A stretch of DNA of 64,000 nt from positions 1-64,000 of the forward strand of contig JAFRXC010000030.1 of the NCBI GenBank assembly GCA_017437825.1, given 5' to 3'. A program made the position numbers and the translations under genes. The notes under the pieces are model-generated. The model made no database searches. It was not told where the DNA came from and was given only the letters and a program-made list of their open reading frames with translations. The stretch is from Bacteroidales bacterium. GTDB lineage: Bacteria; Bacteroidota; Bacteroidia; Bacteroidales; UBA932. Numbering within the stretch: the stretch's first letter is position 1; every line of letters begins with the position of its first letter. Of this stretch, positions 45,368 to 54,228 are shown piece after piece.

Positions 45368-46531
45368 TTAATCAGGTATCGCTGCTACGCGCCAAAAGGC
45401 TTCGTGCGGAGAGAGATCCCTGTTGAAAAGCAATGGATAGTTGGTGCGTCCGGGAACAGGATAGCCGTTCTTCCAGGAAGAGCCATCGTGGGTTCCCCAG
45501 AAAGTTACACGGTCTATCACGTCACGGTGTGCGTAGAATATCCTGAACAGTTCCTCATACCTGTCGGCGAGCTGCTCCTCCACCTCTGCGGGAAGCCCGT
45601 CCTGATAAGGGTCAAGGAATTCCTTGAACTCCTCCAGTTGGAACTGAGGCTCCGACATTGACTGGCCTATGATCTGGCCTTCCTTGGTGAGCGGCAGTAC
45701 GTCGACGTCTATCTCGGTAATCATAACCTTCACGCCAAGTGCCGCGATTTTCTCTATCGCCTCTTCCACATAGTGGTTCTTGGGGTAGTTGAGCCCCCAG
45801 TGGGCCTGTATGCCCACGCCATCTATGCGGATACCTTCTTCCTTGAGCATCTTGACGATATGGAGGACACCCTCAAGCTTGGACGGACGCCATACGTTGA
45901 ACTCATTGTAGTAGAGTTCTGTGTCGGGGGCGTACTGCTCCGCGAAGCGGAATACTGTCTTGACAATCTCATCACCGTACTCCTCCCCTCCGAATGCGTG
46001 CACCCATCCCTTGTCGCGGTAACCACCTTCTTCGGAGACTATCTCGTTGATTACGTCCCAAGCGTCCACCCTGCCCTTGAAGTGGGTGCAGACTGTCTCT
46101 ATGTAGCTCCTGAGTGTCTCTACAAGTTCGTCGTGGCTCTTGGGGTTGCCGTTCTTGTCGTTCCAGAAGAACTCAGGGGTCTGGTTATGCCAGCAGAGGG
46201 TATGTCCCATTACGAACATATCGTGCTCTACAGCAAAGTCCACATACCTGTCTGCCCTCTCCCAGTTCCATACGTCAGGTCTGGGATGAAGTGATTCAGG
46301 CTTGAGCTCATTGCCAGGGGTAAGCGTGTTGAAATGCTTGAGGATCAGGTCTACCAACTCCGGGTTGCGTCCGCTGATGTCGAACGAGCTTACGGCGGCG
46401 CCTATCTTGAAGGCGTCTTTGTACACGTCTTTCAAAGCGGGAGTCTCGGCGGGATGCTGCTGAGGCTGACCTCCGGAACAAGCCGTCAGGATGACTGACA
46501 ATCCTATGAGTAATCTGTTCAGTGTTTTCAT
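45368..46531 (-). CDS. GH10 endo-beta-1,4-xylanase, lipoprotein
   Basis: 387 residues with a lipoprotein signal (MKTLNRLLIGLSVILTAC). A single GH10 TIM barrel: FNTLTPGNELKPESLHP, GHTLCWHNQTPEFF, the acid/base Glu in AWDVINEIVSE, YYNEFN, GIQAHWGLNYP, the nucleophile Glu in VMITEIDVDVLPL, and FWGTHDGSSW. It cleaves the xylan backbone and is probably at the cell surface. The start is the ATG at 46531; an in-frame TTG two codons earlier is unlikely. It lies 6 bp after the GH43 gene in a three-gene operon. Confidence 0.93.
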   Translation of the reverse strand: MKTLNRLLIGLSVILTACSGGQPQQHPAETPALKDVYKDAFKIGAAVSSFDISGRNPELVDLILKHFNTLTPGNELKPESLHPRPDVWNWERADRYVDFAVEHDMFVMGHTLCWHNQTPEFFWNDKNGNPKSHDELVETLRSYIETVCTHFKGRVDAWDVINEIVSEEGGYRDKGWVHAFGGEEYGDEIVKTVFRFAEQYAPDTELYYNEFNVWRPSKLEGVLHIVKMLKEEGIRIDGVGIQAHWGLNYPKNHYVEEAIEKIAALGVKVMITEIDVDVLPLTKEGQIIGQSMSEPQFQLEEFKEFLDPYQDGLPAEVEEQLADRYEELFRIFYAHRDVIDRVTFWGTHDGSSWKNGYPVPGRTNYPLLFNRDLSPHEAFWRVAAIPD

Positions 46532-46537
46532 ATACAA

Positions 46538-47998
46538 TTATTTAAGAGGTGTGAAGTCCTTGAACTCCCACTTGCAGTTATCGCTGTGGAAGTCGAAAGG
46601 CGCAAGCGTCGGTGAACTGTCTCCCAGGGATACCAGGGCGTAAGGCTCGTCGTGTCCAGGGATGGACTTGGGCATAATGCGCCAGGTACCGTCAGTGAGC
46701 TGGTCGATGCGCCAGAGCTGTTCAGGGGCTCCGGTAAACTCCGGAACGGTGTCCACCTCGGCCTTTTCATTGGCTGCAAGGGCTCGGTTGGTACCTTCTA
46801 TGACTATCTTATAGTACGGTCCGCCTAGATATCCACCTGCCTCGGGAACCGGGATGATGCTCCATCTCTGCCAGGGGCGTGTCATATAATAGCCGTTCCT
46901 TGCTCCGATAACGCCTGCAGGCCAGGTTCCTATGACATCCTCGAGTTTCTGTTCCTCTATCCTGACATTAGGCTGAGTGGCGGCAGCATTGCGGCTGAAT
47001 CCTCCCTGGGCGCCTTGCGCGCGGATAAAGTCAACTTCAAGTTCAAGGGCGTAGCCGCTCCTGACAGACTTGATCTCATATGTACCTTCCTTGAGAGCCT
47101 CGCCCGCTTCGGGCCAGCCGTCTTTCCAGAGGAGGGGCCTGATTCCCAGTGCGCTTCTGCCACTCTGGTCCATATCTGCCTCCCAGTGGAAGGACATCTT
47201 CTCGACGCCTTCTTCCACGATGAAACGTCCGAAATGGCCGGGGCCGATAAGCCTCCTCTCGGAGGTTATGACAGACTTTCCGCCACCTTCTATCATCGAA
47301 CGTCCTACGTTGTCTATGAACGGACCCTGGGGGTTCCTGGAACGTCCCACTACGATATTATATGTAGCATTGACTCCGTCGCAGCAGGTTCCGTGAGTTC
47401 CCAAAAGGTAGTACCAGCCGTCGCGGTACATCATTGTGGATGCCTCCATATTCCTGCCCACGTCGATGGCCTGGTTACCCTCGACTCTGAATCCGGTCTT
47501 TGGGTCGACTTCTACCTGGCGGATATGGCCGAAATAAGTTCCTGTAGTGAGCCAGAGCCTTCCGTCAGGACCCAGAAGAACGCCCGGGTCAATGGCATTG
47601 AAATCTTCGTCCACGAGGGACTCTACTACCAAAACCGGATCGGAATACCCGAAATCGGGAGAATCCGGATCGAGGGTCTTGGTCCACATTGTCATAATCT
47701 TGCTGGCGTGACCGCCTCCCATACCGCCTCCGGTGGTTCCGTAGATTACCAGATAGCGGTCTCCTATCTTGATAGCGTCAGGAGCAGCACCTCCGCCGGG
47801 CCTTACGGCCCCGCTGTGCCAGTTCCAGCCGTCCTCGGAGATCAAGCCTCCGCCGCCGGTTCCGAAAGTATAGAATTTGCCGTCACATTCCACAATCGTA
47901 GAAGGGTCGTGTATGTACGGGGCACCCGTCTGGGCATACAACGTTACGCCAGACATAAGCATTGCTGCTGCAAGTGAAATGATTGTCGTTCTTTTCAT
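46538..47998 (-). CDS. GH43-type arabinofuranosidase/xylosidase with C-terminal lectin-like domain
   Basis: 486 residues with a signal peptide (cleavage after LYAQ). The first about 300 residues are a five-bladed propeller of GH43 type: base Asp in YIHDPSTIV, the second Asp in NAIDPGVLLGPDG, and the acid Glu in DVGRNMEASTMMYRDG. GTHGTCCDGVNATYNIVVGRS is typical of arabinan/arabinofuranosidase subgroups. The C-terminal part (from about 370: PWQRWSIIPVP, YKIVIEGTNRALAANE, PEQLWRIDQ) resembles a ricin-type carbohydrate-binding fold. It probably removes arabinose or works on arabinoxylan side chains. It lies between a jelly-roll protein gene and GH10. Confidence 0.85.
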   Translation of the reverse strand: MKRTTIISLAAAMLMSGVTLYAQTGAPYIHDPSTIVECDGKFYTFGTGGGGLISEDGWNWHSGAVRPGGGAAPDAIKIGDRYLVIYGTTGGGMGGGHASKIMTMWTKTLDPDSPDFGYSDPVLVVESLVDEDFNAIDPGVLLGPDGRLWLTTGTYFGHIRQVEVDPKTGFRVEGNQAIDVGRNMEASTMMYRDGWYYLLGTHGTCCDGVNATYNIVVGRSRNPQGPFIDNVGRSMIEGGGKSVITSERRLIGPGHFGRFIVEEGVEKMSFHWEADMDQSGRSALGIRPLLWKDGWPEAGEALKEGTYEIKSVRSGYALELEVDFIRAQGAQGGFSRNAAATQPNVRIEEQKLEDVIGTWPAGVIGARNGYYMTRPWQRWSIIPVPEAGGYLGGPYYKIVIEGTNRALAANEKAEVDTVPEFTGAPEQLWRIDQLTDGTWRIMPKSIPGHDEPYALVSLGDSSPTLAPFDFHSDNCKWEFKDFTPLK

Positions 47999-48014
47999 AA
48001 TTGTCAGGCGTTAT

Positions 48015-48797
48015 TTAGTTGCAGGTAATAGTAAAATTAGTCACGGGCTTGCCGGTATCATCTATGAAACGGGCGCAGAATTCGCTCATTCCCGGTCCGT
48101 TCATGGTTACTCCGCGGAGCACGTTCTTTCCCTTCTTGAGGGTGACGCGGTCAGAAACGGCGCTGTCCACGCCCATATGGCGGTCTCCGGCCAGAAGGAG
48201 AACTTCTTCCCCGTTAACCCACCATCTTGCAGCCTTGTTGGAGCCTACTGCCAGACGGACATTCTCTATGTCCTCTTCGCAGTTGATTACGGTGACGGTC
48301 CAGAAGATCACTCCGTAACGGTCTTTGTCAAGTCCGGTGGCAAAACGGAACAGTTTTACGAAGAAGTGGTCACTGTCCAGCGCGTGCCAGGTGAGAGTCG
48401 CCTTCACGAACTTGGGCTGCTCCCCTTGAGGGGCAGTCGGCCTGTTTGACGTGAGGTTGACAGGAGGCTGATACTCCATAGTAACCTTTACTTTGTCTCC
48501 GTCTTTGGGGATGACTGTGTACTGGTTGGGGAAATACTCCACGCTCAGGTTCTCACGGGTATAAGAATCTGTGAAAACGCGGTTGGTGGGATTCGGCTTG
48601 CTGATGGGCTCGAGGATCATCCAGCGACGGATGAAGCCTTTGGCATCAGGTTTTGCCGACGGCGTTGACACAGGTGTAAAATAGCCTTTCAGAGCCTCTC
48701 CGACATCTATCTTGGCATTTCTTCTCTGGGCGCTTCCTGTTACGGCAAACGCAACTGAAAGCAACACTACCAGAAAGAGTTTTCTTTTAATAATCAT
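48015..48797 (-). CDS. Secreted protein with galactose-binding-like (jelly-roll) domain
   Basis: 260 residues from the ATG at 48797, with a signal peptide (FAVTGSAQ). No enzyme motif is recognised. FIRRWMILEPI, AVGSNKAARWWVNGEEVLLLAG and RVTLKKGKNVLRGVTMNG are characteristic of galactose-binding-like beta sandwiches attached to glycoside hydrolases and esterases. I infer a carbohydrate-binding or accessory role in xylan use, because it opens the operon with GH43 and GH10 (16 bp to GH43). A longer frame to 48839 would overlap its promoter. Confidence 0.7.
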   Translation of the reverse strand: MIIKRKLFLVVLLSVAFAVTGSAQRRNAKIDVGEALKGYFTPVSTPSAKPDAKGFIRRWMILEPISKPNPTNRVFTDSYTRENLSVEYFPNQYTVIPKDGDKVKVTMEYQPPVNLTSNRPTAPQGEQPKFVKATLTWHALDSDHFFVKLFRFATGLDKDRYGVIFWTVTVINCEEDIENVRLAVGSNKAARWWVNGEEVLLLAGDRHMGVDSAVSDRVTLKKGKNVLRGVTMNGPGMSEFCARFIDDTGKPVTNFTITCN

Positions 48798-48836
48798 TGT
48801 ATCAGTGTTTTTTGAGGTTCCACTTTGTACCCTATA

Positions 48837-48865
48837 CAAATTTAGGTATTATTCTAACAGTCAAA
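48837..48865 (-). promoter_or_regulatory. Promoter of the xylanase operon
   Basis: On the minus strand TTTG (48862-48865), 17 bp, TAAATTTG (48837-48844). The spacing is slightly short. It drives the jelly-roll, GH43 and GH10 genes. Confidence 0.6.
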
Positions 48866-48919
48866 CACTGTAATTATTCTGGTAATTTATTATTTTTATG
48901 AAAATCTTGAGATAATACC

Positions 48920-49393
48920 ATGAAAATACAGCAATTGGCTATTAAATACCAGGAGTTCACCTCAATGGACGAAATGCAGAATGATGACAAGAGTCTAGCC
49001 CTTGCTGCTATTGAAGCAATAAAAGGAGCTTATGCCCCATATTCCAATTTCTGCGTGGGTGCCGCGGTACGCCTTGATGATGGAACCATAGTGACTGGTG
49101 CCAACCAGGAAAACGCGGCCTTCCCTTCCGGTATATGCGCAGAAAGGACAGCAATGTTCAGCGCAGGTGCTGCCTATCCCGACAAGGCTATGGTTTCCAT
49201 AGCCATCGCAGGAGGCTTGAACGGCGTGCTGGACCATAATCCGACTTCACCTTGCGGCGCCTGCCGCCAGGTCATGGCCCAATATCAGACAAAAGGCGGA
49301 AAAGATATGTCCATCATTCTTGTCGGTGACGGCAAGATATTGAAATTCAGCCGCGTGGACGATCTTCTCCCCTTCATTTTCGACAACATATAG
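48920..49393 (+). CDS. cdd: Cytidine deaminase
   Basis: 157 residues, the homotetrameric type. The zinc site is SGICAERTAMF (Cys and the proton-shuttle Glu) and SPCGACRQVMA (two Cys). YAPYSNFCVGAAV and TGANQENAAFPSG bind the nucleoside. It salvages cytidine and deoxycytidine to uridine. Divergent from the xylanase operon and only 14 bp before the GH3 gene, so the two may be co-transcribed. Confidence 0.94.
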   Translation: MKIQQLAIKYQEFTSMDEMQNDDKSLALAAIEAIKGAYAPYSNFCVGAAVRLDDGTIVTGANQENAAFPSGICAERTAMFSAGAAYPDKAMVSIAIAGGLNGVLDHNPTSPCGACRQVMAQYQTKGGKDMSIILVGDGKILKFSRVDDLLPFIFDNI

Positions 49394-49407
49394 ATACTAT
49401 ACACTTG

Positions 49408-51585
49408 ATGACTCTCAGATCATTTATCCTGCCAGTAGTTGCAGGAATTTTCCTGACCACAGGGGTCTACGCCCAAGAATCCAAGGAGGCCGCAATGCAC
49501 CGCAAGGCCGCAGAAGTGATAGCCCAGATGACTCTGGACGAGAAAATCAGTATGATGATGAACAGCACTCCAGGTGTTGAGAGACTGGGAATCAAGCCTT
49601 ACGACTGGTGGAGCGAGGCCCTTCACGGAGTGGCCCGCAACGGGCTCGCAACTGTTTTTCCAGAACCGATAGGTCTCGGAGCTACTTTCAATCCGGAACT
49701 GATTTGGGCCATCGGAAACGCGGTATCTGACGAGGGACGCGCAAAATTCGACCTAGCCCGCTCCGTTAATAATTTCAGCCGATATACAGGCCTGACTTTC
49801 TGGGCCCCTAACATAAACATTTTCAGGGATCCAAGATGGGGCCGTGGAATGGAAACCTATGGAGAGGATCCATACCTCACCGGAACTATGGGAACCTCAT
49901 ACGTGAAAGGAATACAAGGAAACGACCCGTTCTACCTCAAAGCGGGAGCCTGTGCAAAACATTTTGCTGTTCACTCCGGACCAGAATCCACCCGTCATAG
50001 TTTCAACGCCGTTCCTAGCCAGAAGGATTTGTATGAAACCTATCTCCCAGCTTTTGAGAGATTGGTTAAAGAGGCCAAGGTTGAGGTAGTCATGGGAGCC
50101 TATAACCGTGTGTTCGGTGACAGCGCTTCAGGCAGCAAGTTCCTTCTAACTGACCTTCTACGCAACACCTGGGGATTCAAAGGCCATGTAGTATCAGACT
50201 GTGGAGCGATTGATGATATATACGGCGGACACCATATCGCCCAAGATGCCGCCACAGCCAGTGCCATTGCCATAAAAGCCGGCCTCAACCTGGAATGCGG
50301 CACTTCATTCCTCAGTCTCAAGACTGCCATAGATCGCGGACTTCTCACCGAGGCTGACATAGACAAGGCACTTGAGCCGCTCATTATGACCCAGTTGAAA
50401 CTGGGCATCCTGTACGACGACCCAGACTGCCCTTATTACGGCATTTCACCTAGCGTCATAGCTAGTCCTTCGCACTATGCGCTTGCAAGGGATGCGGCCG
50501 CAGAATCAATGGTTCTTTTAAAGAATGACAACATCCTGCCTCTCAGGAAGGACATTCAAAACGTATACGTGACAGGTACCGCCGCTACTGACACATATGC
50601 ACTGATGGGCAATTATTTCGGCATCTCCGACCATTACAGCACTTACCTGCAGGCTATCGTTTCTCATGTCAGCGGTGGAACTAATGTCAATTATAAACCT
50701 GCATACACAATTGTTCCGGCAAAGGACATAAACCCAGGCAATTACGCAACCGCACAGGCAGCAAGTGCTGACTACACATTCATGTTCCTCGGCAACAACG
50801 GAACCACAGAGGGGGAAGAGAGTGATGCTATCAGTTCTCCGTCCATTGGTGACCGCCTGAGTCTGGACCTGCCTGAGAACCAGCTGCATTTTTTCCGACA
50901 GGTGGCTAGTCTCCGCACTCCGAACAACAAACTAATCGTAATCATTACCGGAGGAAGCCCTGTCAACCTTCAGGAGATAGCAGAAGTTGCAGACGCAATA
51001 ATCATGGCCTGGTATCCTGGGCAGGAAGGCGGGGACGCCCTTGCAGAACTTTTGTTCGGAGAGAGGAATTTCTCCGGTCGTCTGCCTATAACCTTCCCTA
51101 TCTCTACCGAGGCCCTCCCCGAGTTTGACGATTACTCGATGAAGGGACGTACATATAAGTATATGGAAGGCAACATTATGTATCCCTTCGGATACGGTCT
51201 CTCTTACGGCTGCGCCAACTATGGAGACCTCACCCTGCTTACTCGGAAGCCCAAACTCGGAGACGAAGTTCAGGTGGAGATACCCATCACCAACACTGGC
51301 AACGTAGAGCGCACAGAAACCGTCCAGCTCTATGTATCGACCCCCAACGCAGGCGCAGGTGCCCCGTTCAGCCAGCTTGCAGCATTCGAGAGGGTTACCC
51401 TCAGGCCAGGCGAGAGCCGCACCGTACGCTTCACCGTTACTCCTGATCAAATGAAGGAGTTTCAGGAGGACGGAAATGCCAAACTGCTCAAGGGTACATA
51501 CAAGATTACCGTAGGAACCGCAGCTCCTACACAAAAGACTGAAGAACTGGGAGAAGCTCTCAGAAGCGTCAGCTTCAAGCTTTAG
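49408..51585 (+). CDS. GH3 beta-glycosidase, probable beta-xylosidase
   Basis: 725 residues from the ATG at 49408 with a signal peptide (VYAQ). The first domain is the GH3 TIM barrel: WWSEALHGVARNG and the barrel end KGHVVSDCGAIDDIYGGHH with the nucleophile Asp. The second domain has VVVITGG-like text (KLIVIITGGSPVNLQEIA), WYPGQEGGDALAELLFGE and the acid/base region TTEGEESDAI. The C-terminal fibronectin III-like domain follows (VEIPITNTGNVERTETVQLYV). The SEALHG and CGAI patterns match beta-xylosidase/arabinofuranosidase members. It would release xylose from the oligomers made by GH10. Its end overlaps the convergent FAD protein gene by 11 bp. Confidence 0.9.
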   Translation: MTLRSFILPVVAGIFLTTGVYAQESKEAAMHRKAAEVIAQMTLDEKISMMMNSTPGVERLGIKPYDWWSEALHGVARNGLATVFPEPIGLGATFNPELIWAIGNAVSDEGRAKFDLARSVNNFSRYTGLTFWAPNINIFRDPRWGRGMETYGEDPYLTGTMGTSYVKGIQGNDPFYLKAGACAKHFAVHSGPESTRHSFNAVPSQKDLYETYLPAFERLVKEAKVEVVMGAYNRVFGDSASGSKFLLTDLLRNTWGFKGHVVSDCGAIDDIYGGHHIAQDAATASAIAIKAGLNLECGTSFLSLKTAIDRGLLTEADIDKALEPLIMTQLKLGILYDDPDCPYYGISPSVIASPSHYALARDAAAESMVLLKNDNILPLRKDIQNVYVTGTAATDTYALMGNYFGISDHYSTYLQAIVSHVSGGTNVNYKPAYTIVPAKDINPGNYATAQAASADYTFMFLGNNGTTEGEESDAISSPSIGDRLSLDLPENQLHFFRQVASLRTPNNKLIVIITGGSPVNLQEIAEVADAIIMAWYPGQEGGDALAELLFGERNFSGRLPITFPISTEALPEFDDYSMKGRTYKYMEGNIMYPFGYGLSYGCANYGDLTLLTRKPKLGDEVQVEIPITNTGNVERTETVQLYVSTPNAGAGAPFSQLAAFERVTLRPGESRTVRFTVTPDQMKEFQEDGNAKLLKGTYKITVGTAAPTQKTEELGEALRSVSFKL

Positions 51586-53104
51586 AGGCGGCTGCGACGG
51601 CGCAGCGGATGCCGTCCAGCGCGCTGGACACTATTCCGCCTGAGTAGCCGGCGCCCTCGCCGCAAGGATACAGACCCGGGACCTGGAGACATTCCAGCGT
51701 TTCCGGGTCTCTTGGTATGCGTACAGGAGACGACGTACGGGACTCAACGCCCAGCAGCAAGGCATCGTTGGTATAATACCCGCGGATGTTGATGTTCACC
51801 AGCGGAAACGCCTTTCTAAGACGTGACGCCACCATATCCGGAAGAAGCTCGTGAAGAGGTGCGCTGACAGCCCCCGGGAAATAGGAAGTCTTGGGAAGGT
51901 CTTCCGACACCACCTTGTGGCAGAAGTCCTTCATCCTCTGGGCGGGAGCCTGCGCCGAACCGCTGAAGGAGAACATTTTCCGCTCAACGTCCCTCTGGAA
52001 GTCCATCAGACGGAAAGGATTGTCGCCGGGTATATCCTCCGGCTCGATGGAAACTACAACGCCGCTGTTTGCCCACCTGGAGTTGCGGGCGGAATTGGAC
52101 ATTCCGTTAAGGACTACGGTCTGTTCCTCGGTCATCGAGGGAACCAGGATGCCTCCAGGGCACATACAGAAAGAGAAAACTCCCCTGCCGTCCACCTGCT
52201 CCACGAAGGAATATTCGGCCGCTGGCATTCCGGGCCACTGCCTGCCGTGATAGCGGGCAGAGTTTATAATGTGCTGCGGGTGCTCCACCCTCACGCCAAG
52301 GGCAAAGCCCTTTGCCTGGAGGGGCGCGCCACGCCGCTGCATTAATTCATAGATATCCCTTGCAGAGTGGCCGGTAGCAAGAATCACCTTGTCAGCCCTG
52401 TATTCCGCCCCCTGTAAGGTCTTCACACAGAAACCGCCATCATCCAGCTTCTGGATGTCAGTTACCCGGGAATCGAAATGATATTCCCCGCCGTGGTCAA
52501 TGATGCACTTGCGTATGTTCTCCACCACTTCCGGAAGCTTGTCGGAGCCGATATGAGGATGCGCGTCTGTAAGTATCTTTTCAGAGGCCCCGAAGGCTAC
52601 GAGCGGATACAGCACCTCGCGGACATCCCCACGCTTGGTGGAACGCGTGAACAGCTTTCCGTCTGAGAACGCACCTGCGCCGCCCTCGCCATAGCAGTAA
52701 TTGGAATCCGGATCCACCACGCCCGTACGTGACAGCGCGGCCATATCCGCCTTACGGCGGTGAACGTCCTTGCCCCGCTCCAGGATCACGGGCTTCAGTC
52801 CCAGGTTAAGGAGCTTGAGCGCGGCGAACATTCCAGCAGGGCCGGCGCCCACCATGATGACTGGTTGAGCATCGTGAACGTCCTTATATTCAGGAATTTG
52901 GAACGGGATATACTCTTCTCCCGGAGGATATGCGGCGTAACGGTAGCGGTACACCACGTCCTTGCGGGCGTCTATGGAACATTTGAGCAGCACTGTCTGC
53001 GGGACAGCAGAAGCCGGCAAGCCAAGCTGCTTCCTTGCCGCGGAAAGGACCTCCTGCTGCGAAGGTTCCCTTCCGGGAGGCGTTACGACGTCGAATTCCT
53101 TCAT
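51575..53104 (-). CDS. FAD-dependent dehydrogenase of unknown substrate
   Basis: 509 residues of an uncharacterised conserved FAD-protein family (COG2509-like). An N-terminal alpha/beta portion of about 80 residues (PVAVPQTVLLKCSIDARKDV-like) precedes the Rossmann dinucleotide fold: VIMVGAGPAGMFAALKLLNLGLKPVILERG. Then YGEGGAGAFSDGKLFTRS, VILATGHSARDIYELM and, at the C-terminus, LYPCGEGAGYSGGIVSSALDG. The substrate is unknown. It is 3 bp downstream of tsaD, a pairing that suggests one transcript but not a shared function. Confidence 0.82.
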   Translation of the reverse strand: MKEFDVVTPPGREPSQQEVLSAARKQLGLPASAVPQTVLLKCSIDARKDVVYRYRYAAYPPGEEYIPFQIPEYKDVHDAQPVIMVGAGPAGMFAALKLLNLGLKPVILERGKDVHRRKADMAALSRTGVVDPDSNYCYGEGGAGAFSDGKLFTRSTKRGDVREVLYPLVAFGASEKILTDAHPHIGSDKLPEVVENIRKCIIDHGGEYHFDSRVTDIQKLDDGGFCVKTLQGAEYRADKVILATGHSARDIYELMQRRGAPLQAKGFALGVRVEHPQHIINSARYHGRQWPGMPAAEYSFVEQVDGRGVFSFCMCPGGILVPSMTEEQTVVLNGMSNSARNSRWANSGVVVSIEPEDIPGDNPFRLMDFQRDVERKMFSFSGSAQAPAQRMKDFCHKVVSEDLPKTSYFPGAVSAPLHELLPDMVASRLRKAFPLVNINIRGYYTNDALLLGVESRTSSPVRIPRDPETLECLQVPGLYPCGEGAGYSGGIVSSALDGIRCAVAAASKA

Positions 53105-53107
53105 ACT

Positions 53108-54130
53108 TTAGAAATCTGCTATCCTGGATACGGGGGCCACATCAAGAGGACAGCGCTCCCCTGCCAGGTAATGGTAATATCCGGCTATGGCAATCATAGC
53201 CGCATTGTCCGTGGTGAACTTGAATTCCGGCAGATAGACGTTCCATTTGCGTTTCTCCCCCTCCTGCACTATACGCTGACGCAGGCCGCTGTTGGCAGAT
53301 ACTCCGCCGCCTATGGTGATTTCCTTGATACCGGTAAGTTTTGCGGCCTTGATCAGTTTATCCATCAGTATGTCTATCAAGCACTTCTGGAAAGATGCAC
53401 AGATGTCTTCCTTGTTCTTTTCCATGAACTCCGGGTCCTTTGCGATCTGGTCGCGGACAAAGTAAAGCAAGGAAGTCTTGACTCCGCTGAAACTGTAGTC
53501 CAGCCCCTCTATGTGGGGCTTGGCGAAGGTGAAGCGCTTAGGGTCTCCTTTCTTGGCTAATGCGTCGATTATCGGCCCTCCGGGGTACCCCAGCCCCATC
53601 ATCTTGGAACACTTGTCGAAAGCCTCACCCACGGCATCGTCTATTGTCTGTCCCAGGATGGTGAACTCCAGTGGGGAATCCACCCTTACTATCTGTGAAT
53701 TGCCGCCTGAAACAAGGAGGCACAGATACGGGAAGGCAGGAGCCTTGTTGGGAGCGCCTTCCTGCTTTACGAAGCCTGCCAGGATATGTCCCTGAAGGTG
53801 ATTGACCATCACCAGGGGAATGTCAAGGGAAAGAGCCATGGTCTTGGCGAAGGAAGTGCCCACAAGAAGTGATCCCAGAAGGCCCGGACCGCGGGTGAAA
53901 GCAATGGCAGTAAGGTCTGAGCCGGAAATACCGGCCCGGGAAAGGGCTTCGCTCACGACCGGGACAATGTTCATCTCGTGCGCGCGGGAGGCCAGTTCCG
54001 GGACGACTCCTCCGAAAGACTTGTGCACCTCCTGGCTCGCAATGACGTTGGAAAGCAGCCAGCCGTCTTTTATCACTGCCGCCGAGGTATCGTCACAGGA
54101 TGATTCTATCCCTAAAATAATATCTGCCAT
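53108..54130 (-). CDS. tsaD: tRNA threonylcarbamoyladenosine transferase catalytic protein
   Basis: 340 residues, ASKHA fold. It opens IILGIESSCDDTSAAVI. The metal-binding histidines are in MVNHLQGHILAGF, and substrate and nucleotide segments include CLLVSGGNSQIVRV, GYPGGPIIDALAKKGDP and ITIGGGVSANSGLR. It makes t6A37 in tRNAs that read ANN codons. MtaB, encoded about 5.6 kb away, later thiomethylates the same base. Its mRNA is predicted to start at the ATG. Confidence 0.97.
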   Translation of the reverse strand: MADIILGIESSCDDTSAAVIKDGWLLSNVIASQEVHKSFGGVVPELASRAHEMNIVPVVSEALSRAGISGSDLTAIAFTRGPGLLGSLLVGTSFAKTMALSLDIPLVMVNHLQGHILAGFVKQEGAPNKAPAFPYLCLLVSGGNSQIVRVDSPLEFTILGQTIDDAVGEAFDKCSKMMGLGYPGGPIIDALAKKGDPKRFTFAKPHIEGLDYSFSGVKTSLLYFVRDQIAKDPEFMEKNKEDICASFQKCLIDILMDKLIKAAKLTGIKEITIGGGVSANSGLRQRIVQEGEKRKWNVYLPEFKFTTDNAAMIAIAGYYHYLAGERCPLDVAPVSRIADF

Positions 54131-54137
54131 AATGGTG

Positions 54138-54145
54138 CAAATTTA
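54138..54145 (-). promoter_or_regulatory. -7 element of tsaD, predicted leaderless
   Basis: On the minus strand TAAATTTG ends seven bases before the tsaD ATG (54130). It is the mirror image of the TAAATTTG at 54159-54166 on the plus strand. Confidence 0.55.
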
Positions 54146-54158
54146 GCATAAAAATCGT

Positions 54159-54166
54159 TAAATTTG
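54159..54166 (+). promoter_or_regulatory. -7 element of the tamB-like gene
   Basis: TAAATTTG on the plus strand fits TAnnTTTG. It sets the tamB transcript start near 54171, which limits where translation can begin. Confidence 0.5.
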
Positions 54167-54228
54167 GTGGATTAAACCCTTTTGGTATCGAAAAGTCAAA
54201 GCACATAGTACTCCGTATACTGGCCGGC

